Shown: in pieces, positions 7,778 through 15,995 of the stretch
How the letters are laid out: each line of letters opens with the position of its first letter
Numbering within the stretch: position 1 is the first letter of the stretch
DNA from: an uncultured Lachnospiraceae bacterium
Lineage (GTDB): Bacteria > Bacillota > Clostridia > Lachnospirales > Lachnospiraceae
Direction of reading: 5' to 3'
Assembly (NCBI GenBank): GCA_910585465.1
Contig: CAJUEW010000001.1
Location: 124,001-188,000, forward strand
Length of the DNA stretch: 64,000 nt
Notes under the pieces: generated by a model
The model's input: the letters and a program-made list of their open reading frames with translations, nothing else
Told to the model about the DNA's origin: nothing
Database searches by the model: none
Position numbers and translations under genes: made by a program

Positions 7778-7841
7778 AAACTCCTGTAAATATTACAAAA
7801 TTGTTACATTTCAGCTACAATTTTATAACACACAGGAGTTT
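7778..7841 (-). repeat. Inverted repeat covering the NlpC/P60 ribosome site and promoter spacer
   Basis: AAACTCCTGT (minus 7841-7832) and ACAGGAGTTT (minus 7787-7778) are perfect complements. Inside them AAAATTGT (7824-7817) pairs with ACAATTTT (7804-7797). The downstream arm is the Shine-Dalgarno site; the upstream arms lie in the promoter spacer and -10 box. Only a transcript started upstream of the promoter would contain both halves. Confidence 0.7.
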
Positions 7842-7848
7842 TTGTCAA
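7820..7848 (-). promoter_or_regulatory. NlpC/P60 promoter (TTGACA-N17-TAAAAT)
   Basis: Minus-strand TTGACA (7848-7843) and TAAAAT (7825-7820) are 17 bases apart. The start site should fall near 7813, giving a leader of about 40 nt that lacks the upstream anti-ribosome-site arm. Confidence 0.75.
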
Positions 7849-7872
7849 CGCTGTATTTAATTTTCCAGTATT

Positions 7873-8136
7873 CTACTTTGTAAGCTTATCCACAGCCGCC
7901 ATCAGCTCGTCAATTTTCTCATCCCCGGTTCCCTCCAGGATTGCAGCCTTTACGCAGCCTTTCATATGGGCGCGGATAATTTCATTATTGACTTTTCTTA
8001 AGATAGCGTCAGTGGCCATAACCTGAGCAGAAATATCCATACAGTAACGGTCTTCCTCCACCATCCGCAGAATACCGTCGATCTGTCCTCTTGCGGTCTT
8101 TAAAAGACGTTCTATTTTCTTCTGATCTGCCTGCAT
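7873..8136 (-). CDS. csoR: CsoR-type copper-sensing repressor
   Basis: 87-residue all-helical repressor of the CsoR/DUF156 family, which leaves its operator when Cu(I) binds. The Cu(I) ligands are present with the correct spacing: Cys32 (DRYCMDI), His57 and Cys61 (HMKGC), equal to the Cys-x24-His-x3-Cys pattern of CsoR. Basic N-terminal segment KKIERLLKTARGQIDGILRM is the family DNA-contact region. It follows copA by ten bases in the same operon, so it should repress its own operon through the GC-rich palindromes flanking the copA promoter. Relatives lacking the histidine sense other species, but here all ligands are retained. Confidence 0.94.
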   Translation of the reverse strand: MQADQKKIERLLKTARGQIDGILRMVEEDRYCMDISAQVMATDAILRKVNNEIIRAHMKGCVKAAILEGTGDEKIDELMAAVDKLTK

Positions 8137-8146
8137 GGAGCCTTAC

Positions 8147-8353
8147 CTATGCAATTTCCACAACCTGATAGCCTTCGTCCTCCACGGTTTTCTTCAGAAG
8201 CTCGTCACTTACATCGCCGGAGATCGTCAGATAAGCAGCCTTATCCTCCAGGCTCACCTCTGCCTGGACGCCCTCCAGGGCATTCAGCGCCTTATCAACC
8301 CTTCCTGTACAGTGTCCGCACATCATTCCTTCAATTTTCATCGTTTTCTTCAT
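8147..8353 (-). other. Possible internally started CopZ copper chaperone (in frame within copA)
   Basis: From the ATG at 8353 the copA frame encodes 68 residues that form exactly one heavy-metal-associated domain (MKKTMKIEGMMCGHC...). A strong Shine-Dalgarno site, AAGGAGGA, ends seven bases upstream. Free CopZ chaperones of this length commonly accompany copA. Either two products are made, or the chaperone gene became fused when an intervening stop was lost. Translation from this start is inference. Confidence 0.5.
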
Positions 8354-10705
8354 AGCTTGTTCCTCCTTATTTTCTATGATTTTATTTGCTTTTATTTCCT
8401 CTGCCGCAGAGAACTGCGCCGCAGATGGTTTCTTTCTGCGAAATGTGGGCCTGAATCCCTTCAGTCTGAGAGCATTCGTTACAACGAATACAGAACTGAA
8501 GCTCATGGCCGCGCTGCCGAACATGGGATTTAGCTGCCAGCCAAGAACCGGGTAAAACACGCCTGCCGCAAGGGGAATACCAAGCGCATTGTAAAAGAAC
8601 GCCCAGAACAGATTTTCTTTAATATTCTTAATCACTGCCCTGCTTAGCTGTATCGCAGCAGCAGCATCCAGAAGATCACTTTTCATCAGGACAATATCCG
8701 CAGACTCAATTGCCACATCCGTACCTGCGCCGATGGCAATTCCAACATCCGCTCTGGCAAGCGCCGGGGCATCATTGATGCCGTCTCCAATCATAGCCAC
8801 CTTATGGCCCTCCTCCTGAAGCCTGCGCACTTCCTGCTCCTTATCCTGCGGAAGCACCTCTGCCACTACCCGGGTAATCCCAAGCTGCTTCTGAATAGCT
8901 CTGGCTGTTTTTTCATGATCTCCGGTCAGCATCACTACAGAAAGCCCCATCCGCTCCAGCTCCTCTATAGCCTGGGCGCTGGTTTCCTTTATCGGATCCG
9001 CCACTGCCAGAACCCCTAACAGCTTTCCGTCCGCCGCTATATAGAGCACTGTCCTGCCTGCCTCGGAGAACCGCTCTGCATCCGGCTCCAAAGCCTCTGT
9101 CAAAATCCGGTTCTCCTTCATCATCTTAAGATTACCGGCCAGAACCGTTCTCATTCCAACCGTACCAATCACACCCTGTCCCGCTACCGCTGTAAAATCG
9201 GAGGTTTTCTCCAGACTCACGGACAGCTCATGGGCCCGCTCCACAATGGCCTCTGCAAGCGGGTGCTCCGAAGCCTGCTCCAAAGATGCCGCAAGCTTTA
9301 AGAGCTCCTGTTCCTGTACACCTGCTGCTGTTTTGATATCCGTTACCGCGGGATGCCCCTGGGTAATCGTCCCTGTCTTATCCAGAACAACAGTATCTAT
9401 CAGATGGGCGGTTTCCAGGCTTTCTCCTGATTTGATCAGAATCCCCTGTTCCGCACCCCGTCCGGTACCCACCATAATTGCCGTCGGAGTGGCCAGGCCC
9501 AGAGCGCACGGACAGGAAATTACAAGCACGGCTATTCCTGATGCCAGCGCAAAGCTGAAGCTCTGTCCGGCAAGCAGCCATACTGCAACCGTAATCATGG
9601 CAATTGTCAAAACCACCGGCACGAAAATTCCGCTGACTTTGTCCGCCAGCTTTGCTATGGGGGCTTTGGAGCCTCCCGCCTCCTCCACCAGACGGATAAT
9701 CTGGGAGAGCGTCGTATCCCCTCCAATCCGGTCTGCCCGCATCCGAAAATATCCGGCACGGTTTACCGTGGCGCCGGTCAGCCGGTCGCCGGCCTTTTTT
9801 TCCACCGGAATACTCTCCCCGGTGATGGCCGATTCATCTACGGTTCCGGTCCCCTCTATCAGAATGCCATCCACCGGAATGCTCTGTCCCGGCTTTACAA
9901 TCACAAGCTCTCCCACCTGCACCTCATCGGCCGGAATCTCCTGCTCCCTTCCGTCTCTCACTACCAGAGCCGTTTTCGGAGCCAGATCCATCAGCTTTGT
10001 AATGGCATCGGATGTCCGGCTTTTGGAACGGGTTTCCATATATTTTCCAATCGTCACCAGCGCCAGAATCATGGCGGCAGCCTCAAAATACAGGTTCATG
10101 GCACAGTCATGCGCCAGCTCCATATTCCCGCGGCCCATGGCATAGCCCATAACAAAAAGCTGGCTCACACTGTAGACTGCTGCTGCCGTGGAGCCCATGG
10201 CTACCAGAGTATCCATATTCGGAGCGCCGTGCAGCAGGGTTTTAAAACCGTTTTCAAAATATTTCCGGTTCAGGTACATAACCGGAAGCGTCAGAATAAG
10301 CTGTGCCAGAGCAAATACCATCACATTCTCATGCCCCAGCAGGATTTCCGGAAGAGGCCATCCAAGCATATGCCCCATGGATATATACATCAGTACAATT
10401 AAAAAGCTAATCGACCAGCCCAGCCGGTGCTTCATCGCCTTTGTATCATCGGACGCTTTCTTCTGTACAGCGTTTGCCTCCTTAGGCGCATCCTTTCCTT
10501 TCAGGGAAGCCCCGTATCCGGCTTCTTCCACCGCATGTATGATTTTCTGCCCGTCCGTGGCGCCTTCTGCATACTCCACAGTCATGGAGTTTTGAAGAAG
10601 GTTCACCTGCACCAGCTCCACCCCCGGCACTTTACTGACTGCCTTCTCCACATGAGCGCTGCAGGCGCTGCAGCTCATACCAGTCACATCGAACTTCTGC
10701 TTCAT
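8147..10705 (-). CDS. copA: Copper-exporting P1B-type ATPase with fused C-terminal CopZ domain
   Basis: 852-residue Cu(I) efflux pump of the cytoplasmic membrane. An N-terminal heavy-metal domain (GMSCSAC, Cys12/Cys15) is followed by eight membrane helices with the transport motif SCPCALG (398-400), the phosphorylated DKTGT (Asp442), SEHPLAEAI, GDGINDAP, and the late-helix YN and MSFSS residues of Cu(I) pumps. After the normal end near residue 750, a charged linker leads into a second heavy-metal domain with GMMCGHC (Cys796/Cys799), residues 785-852. The linker encodes AAGGAGG seven bases before an in-frame ATG, so the tail could also be made as a free chaperone. First gene of the copA-csoR operon. 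Confidence 0.96.
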   Translation of the reverse strand: MKQKFDVTGMSCSACSAHVEKAVSKVPGVELVQVNLLQNSMTVEYAEGATDGQKIIHAVEEAGYGASLKGKDAPKEANAVQKKASDDTKAMKHRLGWSISFLIVLMYISMGHMLGWPLPEILLGHENVMVFALAQLILTLPVMYLNRKYFENGFKTLLHGAPNMDTLVAMGSTAAAVYSVSQLFVMGYAMGRGNMELAHDCAMNLYFEAAAMILALVTIGKYMETRSKSRTSDAITKLMDLAPKTALVVRDGREQEIPADEVQVGELVIVKPGQSIPVDGILIEGTGTVDESAITGESIPVEKKAGDRLTGATVNRAGYFRMRADRIGGDTTLSQIIRLVEEAGGSKAPIAKLADKVSGIFVPVVLTIAMITVAVWLLAGQSFSFALASGIAVLVISCPCALGLATPTAIMVGTGRGAEQGILIKSGESLETAHLIDTVVLDKTGTITQGHPAVTDIKTAAGVQEQELLKLAASLEQASEHPLAEAIVERAHELSVSLEKTSDFTAVAGQGVIGTVGMRTVLAGNLKMMKENRILTEALEPDAERFSEAGRTVLYIAADGKLLGVLAVADPIKETSAQAIEELERMGLSVVMLTGDHEKTARAIQKQLGITRVVAEVLPQDKEQEVRRLQEEGHKVAMIGDGINDAPALARADVGIAIGAGTDVAIESADIVLMKSDLLDAAAAIQLSRAVIKNIKENLFWAFFYNALGIPLAAGVFYPVLGWQLNPMFGSAAMSFSSVFVVTNALRLKGFRPTFRRKKPSAAQFSAAEEIKANKIIENKEEQAMKKTMKIEGMMCGHCTGRVDKALNALEGVQAEVSLEDKAAYLTISGDVSDELLKKTVEDEGYQVVEIA

Positions 10706-10784
10706 CTGTCCTGTTGCTCTCCTTTCGCATATTCACTTTGCGGAACATCCGGGAATCCTGTCAGGGTCAGTCAGAGTTACTCAT

Positions 10785-10862
10785 ATACCCCACCCGGGTG
10801 TCCTGTTTATTGTGTTATAACATATTATTTTCTGTCTGTCAACCCCTGCCTGGGTAGATACC
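10785..10862 (-). promoter_or_regulatory. copA promoter with two candidate CsoR operators
   Basis: The promoter is TTGACA (10842-10837), 17 bases, TATAAC (10819-10814). GC-rich inverted elements flank it: ACCCCTGCCTGGGTAGATA just upstream (about 10842-10860) and ATACCCCACCCGGGTGT downstream over the start region (about 10785-10801). Both have the TACCC/GGGT character of CsoR sites, fitting copper-relieved repression. Confidence 0.65.
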
Positions 10863-10890
10863 TTCTATCTATCATTCTTACCCTGTTTAC

Positions 10891-10932
10891 AAAAAAGTAA
10901 CCGCGGCCTTCGGCCAGAACGGTTACTTTTTT
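10891..10932 (-). terminator. Terminator after the Na/Pi-cotransporter gene
   Basis: AAAAAAGTAACC (10891-10902) pairs perfectly with GGTTACTTTTTT (10921-10932), with an inner GGCC-TTC-GGCC hairpin. The A and T runs on both sides make it able to work in either direction; on the minus strand it ends the gene at 10996. Confidence 0.85.
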
Positions 10933-10995
10933 GTCTTGTCCGGTATATGTAATTCAAACAGTCTCTTTTAGGGCTGATCCATGTATGGAGTCTGC

Positions 10996-12636
10996 TCAGT
11001 CCTCCTCATCATCCGGAACCTCCTCCAAAAGCGCATAGGCAATGTTGGTGGCATGATCGGCCACACGCTCGAAGCCGGAAATGGCATCCGAGAAAATCAT
11101 ACCGGAAGCTGCCGTACATTCATTTCTGGTCAGGCGCTCCACATGATTTTTCTGGAACTGGCGCTCCATTTCGTCAATTTCATTTTCCAAATCCATAATA
11201 TCCTGAAGATGCTCCTTCGTATTATGGGCAAACATATCAATCGAGTACTCCAGTATTTTATTTACCTTGGCACCCATCTCCCGCAGCTCCGAAAGACCTA
11301 CGTCGCTGAAGGTAATATGATCCCGGATCCGGTTTCTTGCAGAATCCCCCAGGTTCTCCGCATGGTCACCGATACGCTCAATATCGTTTACCACATGGAA
11401 CAGAGCGCCGATACTCATACTGTCGTCAATCGGAAGCGTAAGCTGGTTGATCTTGACCAGATAGTCTGTAATGGCATGATTCATAAAGTTAATCTGCTTC
11501 TCTACCTCATAGATCCTGTTAATCTCCTCCTCATCCAGAGAAATCAGCGCGTCCAGACCCCTGTTCAGGTTTTCATAGGCCAGCGCGCCCATATGCTCCA
11601 GCTCACGAACTGCCTCCACAACCGCCGTTGTGGGCGAAAACATAGCTTTACTGCCTATATAGTATAATTCAAACTCGGTATCTCCGGTTTTATCCTCTCC
11701 CGGAACCGCCAGATAGGTCAGCTTCACGATTCCCTCCGTAAATGGGAACAGAATAATTACCTGGCAGATTTTAAAGAGCGTATGGGCATTTGCCACACAG
11801 CGGCCCGGATCAGAACCGGATATCCTCACAATCATATCCAGTACAAATCCTCCTGCCACTGTCAGCACCACATACATAATCAGCGTGCCGATAATATTAA
11901 AAAAGAGATGGATTAAAGCAGCTCTCTTTGCATCCTTCTTGCCGCTTAAGGAGGCAAGCAGGGCAGACATGCAGGCTCCGATATTGCATCCCAGTATAAT
12001 ATAGAAGCAGATAGGAAGCTCTATGAGCCCCTGCTGCGCCATCAGAAGAAGAATGCTGACGGTTACGGACGAGCTCTGGATTGCGGCCGTGATGACAGTC
12101 CCCATAAGCACTCCCAGAAGCGGACTCCTAAGTCCCCCCAAAAGCCCTGCCACCTGGGGAGAATCCTTTAAAGCCGACATACTTCCGGACATAACCGAAA
12201 GTCCCATAAAAAGAACGCCAAAGCCAAGAATCACCTCGCCGATCTTCTTGATTCTCCCGTTTTTCATAAACTGGGTCATAACAACTCCCAGAAACAAAAA
12301 CAGCGGCGCATATGCTGACAGATTAAACGATACGAGCTGTGAAGTAATCGTAGTACCGATGTTGGCGCCCATAATAATTCCGGCCGCCTGAGACAAGGTC
12401 ATCATTCCTGCATTTACAAAGCTGACTGCCATAACGGTTGTCGCACTGGAGGACTGAATTACTGCACAAAATAAAATACCAATCAGCGTTCCCATCAGCC
12501 GGTTGGTTGTAACCGCCTCCAGGATACCGCGCATCTTAGCGCCTGCAGCCTTCTCAAGACCGTCGCTCATCTGCTTCATTCCCAGCAGAAAAAGGCCAAG
12601 GCCTCCCATCAGCGTCACAATTACACTAAAATCCAT
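10996..12636 (-). CDS. Na/Pi-cotransporter family protein with PhoU-like domain
   Basis: About 546 residues. The first 310 form a membrane domain with the duplicated NaPi motifs QSSSATTVMAVSFVNAG and QSSSVTVSILLLMAQQG, as in sodium-phosphate cotransporters (NptA/YjbB type). The C-terminal 200 residues are a helical PhoU-like region (IYEVEKQINFMNHAITDYL, VNDIERIGDHAENL, ERVADHATNIAYALLEEV). Family members move phosphate, in some cases outward. I favour the ATG at 12636 (MDFSVIVTLMGG) over an ATG at 12684, because the longer version adds a non-conserved basic stretch. It stands alone. A possible promoter, TTGTAA-N17-TAAAGT, lies at 12786-12758. Confidence 0.92.
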   Translation of the reverse strand: MDFSVIVTLMGGLGLFLLGMKQMSDGLEKAAGAKMRGILEAVTTNRLMGTLIGILFCAVIQSSSATTVMAVSFVNAGMMTLSQAAGIIMGANIGTTITSQLVSFNLSAYAPLFLFLGVVMTQFMKNGRIKKIGEVILGFGVLFMGLSVMSGSMSALKDSPQVAGLLGGLRSPLLGVLMGTVITAAIQSSSVTVSILLLMAQQGLIELPICFYIILGCNIGACMSALLASLSGKKDAKRAALIHLFFNIIGTLIMYVVLTVAGGFVLDMIVRISGSDPGRCVANAHTLFKICQVIILFPFTEGIVKLTYLAVPGEDKTGDTEFELYYIGSKAMFSPTTAVVEAVRELEHMGALAYENLNRGLDALISLDEEEINRIYEVEKQINFMNHAITDYLVKINQLTLPIDDSMSIGALFHVVNDIERIGDHAENLGDSARNRIRDHITFSDVGLSELREMGAKVNKILEYSIDMFAHNTKEHLQDIMDLENEIDEMERQFQKNHVERLTRNECTAASGMIFSDAISGFERVADHATNIAYALLEEVPDDEED

Positions 12637-12725
12637 AATCCCTCTACCTCTTATGTTCCTTATTCTTTTTTCGCACATAAACAATCACTTCCCCGCAAAA
12701 CGGGAAAGGGGCTGTATCCAAATAA

Positions 12726-12751
12726 AAGCGTATGTTTTCTAACATACGCTT
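12726..12751 (-). terminator. Terminator of the rimP-ribF operon
   Basis: AAGCGTATGTT (12726-12736) and AACATACGCTT (12741-12751) form a perfect 11-pair hairpin with a TTCT/AGAA loop, followed on the minus strand by TTTATTT. It lies about 50 bases after the ribF stop codon and is the first terminator seen after rimP. Confidence 0.8.
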
Positions 12752-12802
12752 TACTATACTTTACCCTAATTTCAAGAAACTTACAAGAGATTCTTTTGTA
12801 TT

Positions 12803-13741
12803 TTACATGGATTTCTTATTTTTTACATGAATTTTACTTTTTCCCCAGTAAACATCCGACAAAATACGCGCCTTCAGCGCATCCAAAGACTGGAACTTCT
12901 GCTCCGGACGCTCAAATTCCAGAAACTCCACCTTCAGATGTCTCCCATAAAGATCTCCTGAGAAGTCAAACAGAAAGGTCTCCACTCCTTTCTGAGTCTC
13001 TCCGCCGACAGTGGGCTTATAGCCGATATTGGTAATTCCGTAAAAATCTCCTTCTTCCATTATGGTTCTGGTCAGGTATACTCCATTGGGAGGAAGCAGC
13101 TTGGACGGCAACGGCAGAAGGTTTGTAGTCGGAAGCCCCAGCGTTCTTCCGATCTGTCGCCCATGAAGTACTTCTCCGCTGACAAAATAACAGTATCCAA
13201 GAAGCTCGTTTGCAAGAGGAATATTGCCCTCATGCAAAGCCTCCCTCACATAGGTGCTGCTGATATCCCGGCCATGGCTTTTTTCCTTTTCAATCACGTC
13301 TACCCGGAATCCCAGCCGGCGGCCCATATCCTGAAGCAGCCGGCAGTCGCCCCGTCTTTGATATCCAAACCGAAAATCCTTTCCGACTGCCACATACGCG
13401 GTTTTCATCTGCCGGGACAGCACCTCCTCCACAAAAGTCTCCGGTTCCATATGGGCAATTTCCGGAACAAACGGGCATTCCAGAAGCTGGTCAATTCCGA
13501 CCGCCTCCAGCATCCTTCTGCGTTCCTCATTCGTCATAATGTTCTGGCCGGACAATCCGGATAAAATACGGGTCGGATTTTTCTCAAATGTAAAAATTAC
13601 TGTCTGAAGCCCCTGCTCTTTCTGCTCCAGAACCTGATGTATCAGCTTCTGATGTCCTCTGTGCACCCCGTCGAATTTACCGAGACTCACTGCGGACGGG
13701 CGATCCATATGGAATTCCGTCATTCCTGTCACATAGTTCAT
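12803..13741 (-). CDS. ribF: Bifunctional riboflavin kinase / FAD synthetase
   Basis: 312-residue cytoplasmic enzyme that phosphorylates riboflavin to FMN and adenylates FMN to FAD. The N-terminal nucleotidyltransferase domain shows GKFDGVHRGHQKLI, then GKDFRFGYQRRGD and STYVREAL. The C-terminal flavokinase domain shows GRTLGLPTTNL, PNGVYLTR, NIGYKPTVGG and VEFLEFERPEQKF. Length is normal for the family. It is the last gene of the rimP operon, 11 bases after truB. No FMN riboswitch precedes it, consistent with expression from the upstream operon promoter. Confidence 0.97.
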   Translation of the reverse strand: MNYVTGMTEFHMDRPSAVSLGKFDGVHRGHQKLIHQVLEQKEQGLQTVIFTFEKNPTRILSGLSGQNIMTNEERRRMLEAVGIDQLLECPFVPEIAHMEPETFVEEVLSRQMKTAYVAVGKDFRFGYQRRGDCRLLQDMGRRLGFRVDVIEKEKSHGRDISSTYVREALHEGNIPLANELLGYCYFVSGEVLHGRQIGRTLGLPTTNLLPLPSKLLPPNGVYLTRTIMEEGDFYGITNIGYKPTVGGETQKGVETFLFDFSGDLYGRHLKVEFLEFERPEQKFQSLDALKARILSDVYWGKSKIHVKNKKSM

Positions 13742-13752
13742 ATTGCTTCTCT

Positions 13753-14649
13753 CTATTTCTCGTAAAATATTTTTACCGGACAGTACAAAGCTTCCTCCGG
13801 ACGATATTCATAAATTCCAATAAACCGGCGGTTATGGTCGTAGACACGGAGCCTGTCCTCCTCTGCTTCCAGAGAACCGATGTCCGTCTTTCTGAATGAA
13901 TTTCCATTATAGCCAAGCCGGGAAGAGGTTTCCTTCAAAACCGCGGCCGGAAGATCAGAAAATACCCGGTCAACCGGAAGAATCACCTTGTCCAGAACTC
14001 CCTCATCCCGAAGCCGCTCCACCTCTGACAGAGTTATGCTGTCCTCCAGCAGAAACTGCCCTGCCCTTGTCCGCAGAAGCTTCTCCATACAGCCGTGGCA
14101 TCCGAGCTTTTCCCCGATATCATGGCAGAGGGTACGGATATAGGTTCCTTTGGAGCAGAAAACCGACATCCGCACCCGCGGCAGAGAGATTTCCAGAATA
14201 TCAATCCCGTAAATCTCTACCGGTCTTGCCTTTCGTTCCACTTCCTTTCCGGCCCGGGCAAGGTCGCACAGCTTCTGCCCATTTACCTTTAACGCAGAAT
14301 ACATAGGAGGAATCTGTTCATAATGCCCCACAAAGCTTATAACAGCTTCCCGCACCTGATCCTCCGTCACATCCACCCGGGCGGAGCTTAGAACGGTTCC
14401 CGCCGTATCCTGGGTGTCTGTAGACTGCCCAAGCAGCAGCACCGCCTCATATACCTTGTCCCTGTCCGTCAGCATGCCGCACAGCTTCGTCCCTTTTCCA
14501 AGACATACAGGAAGAACTCCCTCCGCTTCCGGATCGAGAGTTCCTGTGTGTCCGATCTTTTTCTGTTTTATGATTCCGCGCAGCTTTGCCACCACGTCAT
14601 GAGAGGTAAAGCCGCGCTCTTTATAAATATTGAGGACTCCGTTTCTCAT
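13753..14649 (-). CDS. truB: tRNA pseudouridine-55 synthase
   Basis: 298-residue enzyme that converts U55 of the tRNA T-loop to pseudouridine. The N-terminus has GVLNIYKERGFTSHDVV and the catalytic region GTLDPEAEGVLPVCLG with the essential aspartate; YEQIPPMYSALKVNGQKLCDLAR and SKGTYIRTLCHDIG are further family signatures. A C-terminal PUA-like segment is recognisable but short. The start ATG at 14649 overlaps the nrnA stop by four bases, indicating translational coupling. Confidence 0.97.
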   Translation of the reverse strand: MRNGVLNIYKERGFTSHDVVAKLRGIIKQKKIGHTGTLDPEAEGVLPVCLGKGTKLCGMLTDRDKVYEAVLLLGQSTDTQDTAGTVLSSARVDVTEDQVREAVISFVGHYEQIPPMYSALKVNGQKLCDLARAGKEVERKARPVEIYGIDILEISLPRVRMSVFCSKGTYIRTLCHDIGEKLGCHGCMEKLLRTRAGQFLLEDSITLSEVERLRDEGVLDKVILPVDRVFSDLPAAVLKETSSRLGYNGNSFRKTDIGSLEAEEDRLRVYDHNRRFIGIYEYRPEEALYCPVKIFYEK

Positions 14650-15611
14650 TGCTCCTTCTTCCCCGACAGCTGATGCTCAATATGTAAGGTCAGATTGTTT
14701 ACAATATCATGGAAGGTTCCTTTCATCGTCACGCCTGCCGCGCGCACATGTCCTCCCCCTCCAAAATAAGAGGCCACTTCGCTCACATCCACGATTTCAC
14801 GGGAACGTAAAGACACCTTGTACTCCAGATTATCTGTCTCGTACAGGAAAATAGCTACCTCCACTCCCTCTGTCATCTTTAGCTGGCTTACGATCCCCTC
14901 CAGGTCTCCGGGCTCCACTCCGAAAAAAGCAAACTCCCGTCTTCTCACTGCGCTGACAATGCCTCTTCCGTCCAGAATCCGCATGCTTTCCAGCAATGCT
15001 TTTCCGAGAATCTGATTCTGACGGTAGGTTCTTTTATAAAATGTCTCCTCCACAATACGGGTGTACGCAACTCCCTTCTCCATCAGCATGGCAGCCAGCC
15101 GCATGGTTTCCGGGGATGTACAGCTATATTGGAACACTCCTGTATCGTGGGCAATTCCCATATAAAGCGCGCTTGCCGCCGCTTTGGAAATTTTATCCGG
15201 ATCCATTATCTTAACCAGTATCTCACAGGTGGAGCTGGCTTCCGGGTAAATCTCGTTCACAGAAGCATAACCCAGATTGCTGATATGATGATCCACGCAG
15301 ACTGTTTTTTCTGCCTGGTTAAAATAGTCCTCTGCCTCTCCGAGCCGATCCCGGGCCGCGCAGTCCACCGCCACAAACAGGTCATACTTTCTTTCCTGTC
15401 CGTCCGGCTTTCGGATTGCCTCATAGCCCTCCAGCAACGCATATTTTACATTTGGCTGTTCCAGCCAGATATCTGCTTTTATCTGCGGAAAATTGTCCCG
15501 GATATAATTCCAGAGACCAACACAGGCTCCGACGCTGTCACCATCAGGCCGGATATGTCCGGCGATGGCAACAGTCCTCACTCCCTGCAATTCTTTCTCA
15601 AACTGCATCAT
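14646..15611 (-). CDS. nrnA: DHH-family bifunctional oligoribonuclease / pAp phosphatase
   Basis: 321-residue DHH/DHHA1 phosphoesterase. NrnA-type proteins degrade very short RNA oligomers and 3'-phosphoadenosine 5'-phosphate. Visible motifs are HIRPDGDSVGACVGL, the aspartate of VAVDCAARDR, the DHH of VCVDHHISNLG, a further aspartate in IAHDTGVFQY, and the C-terminal substrate motif GGGGHVRAAG. The gene overlaps the rbfA stop (AATGATG) and the truB start, so it is embedded in the translation operon. This is the usual position in Clostridia and fits its role in clearing nanoRNAs left by other RNases. Confidence 0.93.
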   Translation of the reverse strand: MMQFEKELQGVRTVAIAGHIRPDGDSVGACVGLWNYIRDNFPQIKADIWLEQPNVKYALLEGYEAIRKPDGQERKYDLFVAVDCAARDRLGEAEDYFNQAEKTVCVDHHISNLGYASVNEIYPEASSTCEILVKIMDPDKISKAAASALYMGIAHDTGVFQYSCTSPETMRLAAMLMEKGVAYTRIVEETFYKRTYRQNQILGKALLESMRILDGRGIVSAVRRREFAFFGVEPGDLEGIVSQLKMTEGVEVAIFLYETDNLEYKVSLRSREIVDVSEVASYFGGGGHVRAAGVTMKGTFHDIVNNLTLHIEHQLSGKKEQ

Positions 15612-15994
15612 TCTTCCTCATCCTCTTCCTCATCTTTGCTGATATCCTTTGTAACCTCATCAATCATTCTGGACATATTTACTCCATATGCAATGGACTG
15701 ATCCATAATAAAAGTAATCTCTGGCGTATTGCGAAGATTCAGTTCATGGGCAAGCTGGCGGCGAATATAACCGACCGCGCTTTTAAGACCCGCCAGCGTA
15801 CTTTTCTGAGACTCCTCGTCTCCAAGCACGCTGATAAACGCTTTACAGGTTTTGAGATCCGGAGCCACCTCAACCATGACCACGGATGTCATAGGGTTAA
15901 TACGGGGATCCTTGATCTCACCCCGGATAATCTCCGACAATACCTTCTGGACCTCTCCATTGATACGGGTATTTTTAATACTGTTTTTTCTCAT
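15608..15994 (-). CDS. rbfA: Ribosome-binding factor A
   Basis: 128-residue KH-like factor that helps late 30S maturation and 16S 5'-end processing. The sequence begins MRKNSIKNTRINGEVQKVLSEI and contains DPRINPMTSVVMVEVAPDLK and LRNTPEITFIMDQSIAYG, typical RbfA segments. It ends in a strongly acidic tail (KDEEEDEEE), which is a little longer than in many homologues and is followed immediately by nrnA through an overlapping stop and start. It follows infB by one base. Confidence 0.97.
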   Translation of the reverse strand: MRKNSIKNTRINGEVQKVLSEIIRGEIKDPRINPMTSVVMVEVAPDLKTCKAFISVLGDEESQKSTLAGLKSAVGYIRRQLAHELNLRNTPEITFIMDQSIAYGVNMSRMIDEVTKDISKDEEEDEEE

Positions 15995-15995
15995 T

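Noticed and set aside
9246..10145. A 299-codon open frame on the plus strand
   Set aside because: It lies wholly antisense to the well-conserved copA gene, has no ribosome site and no recognisable domain; it is a by-product of copA codon use.
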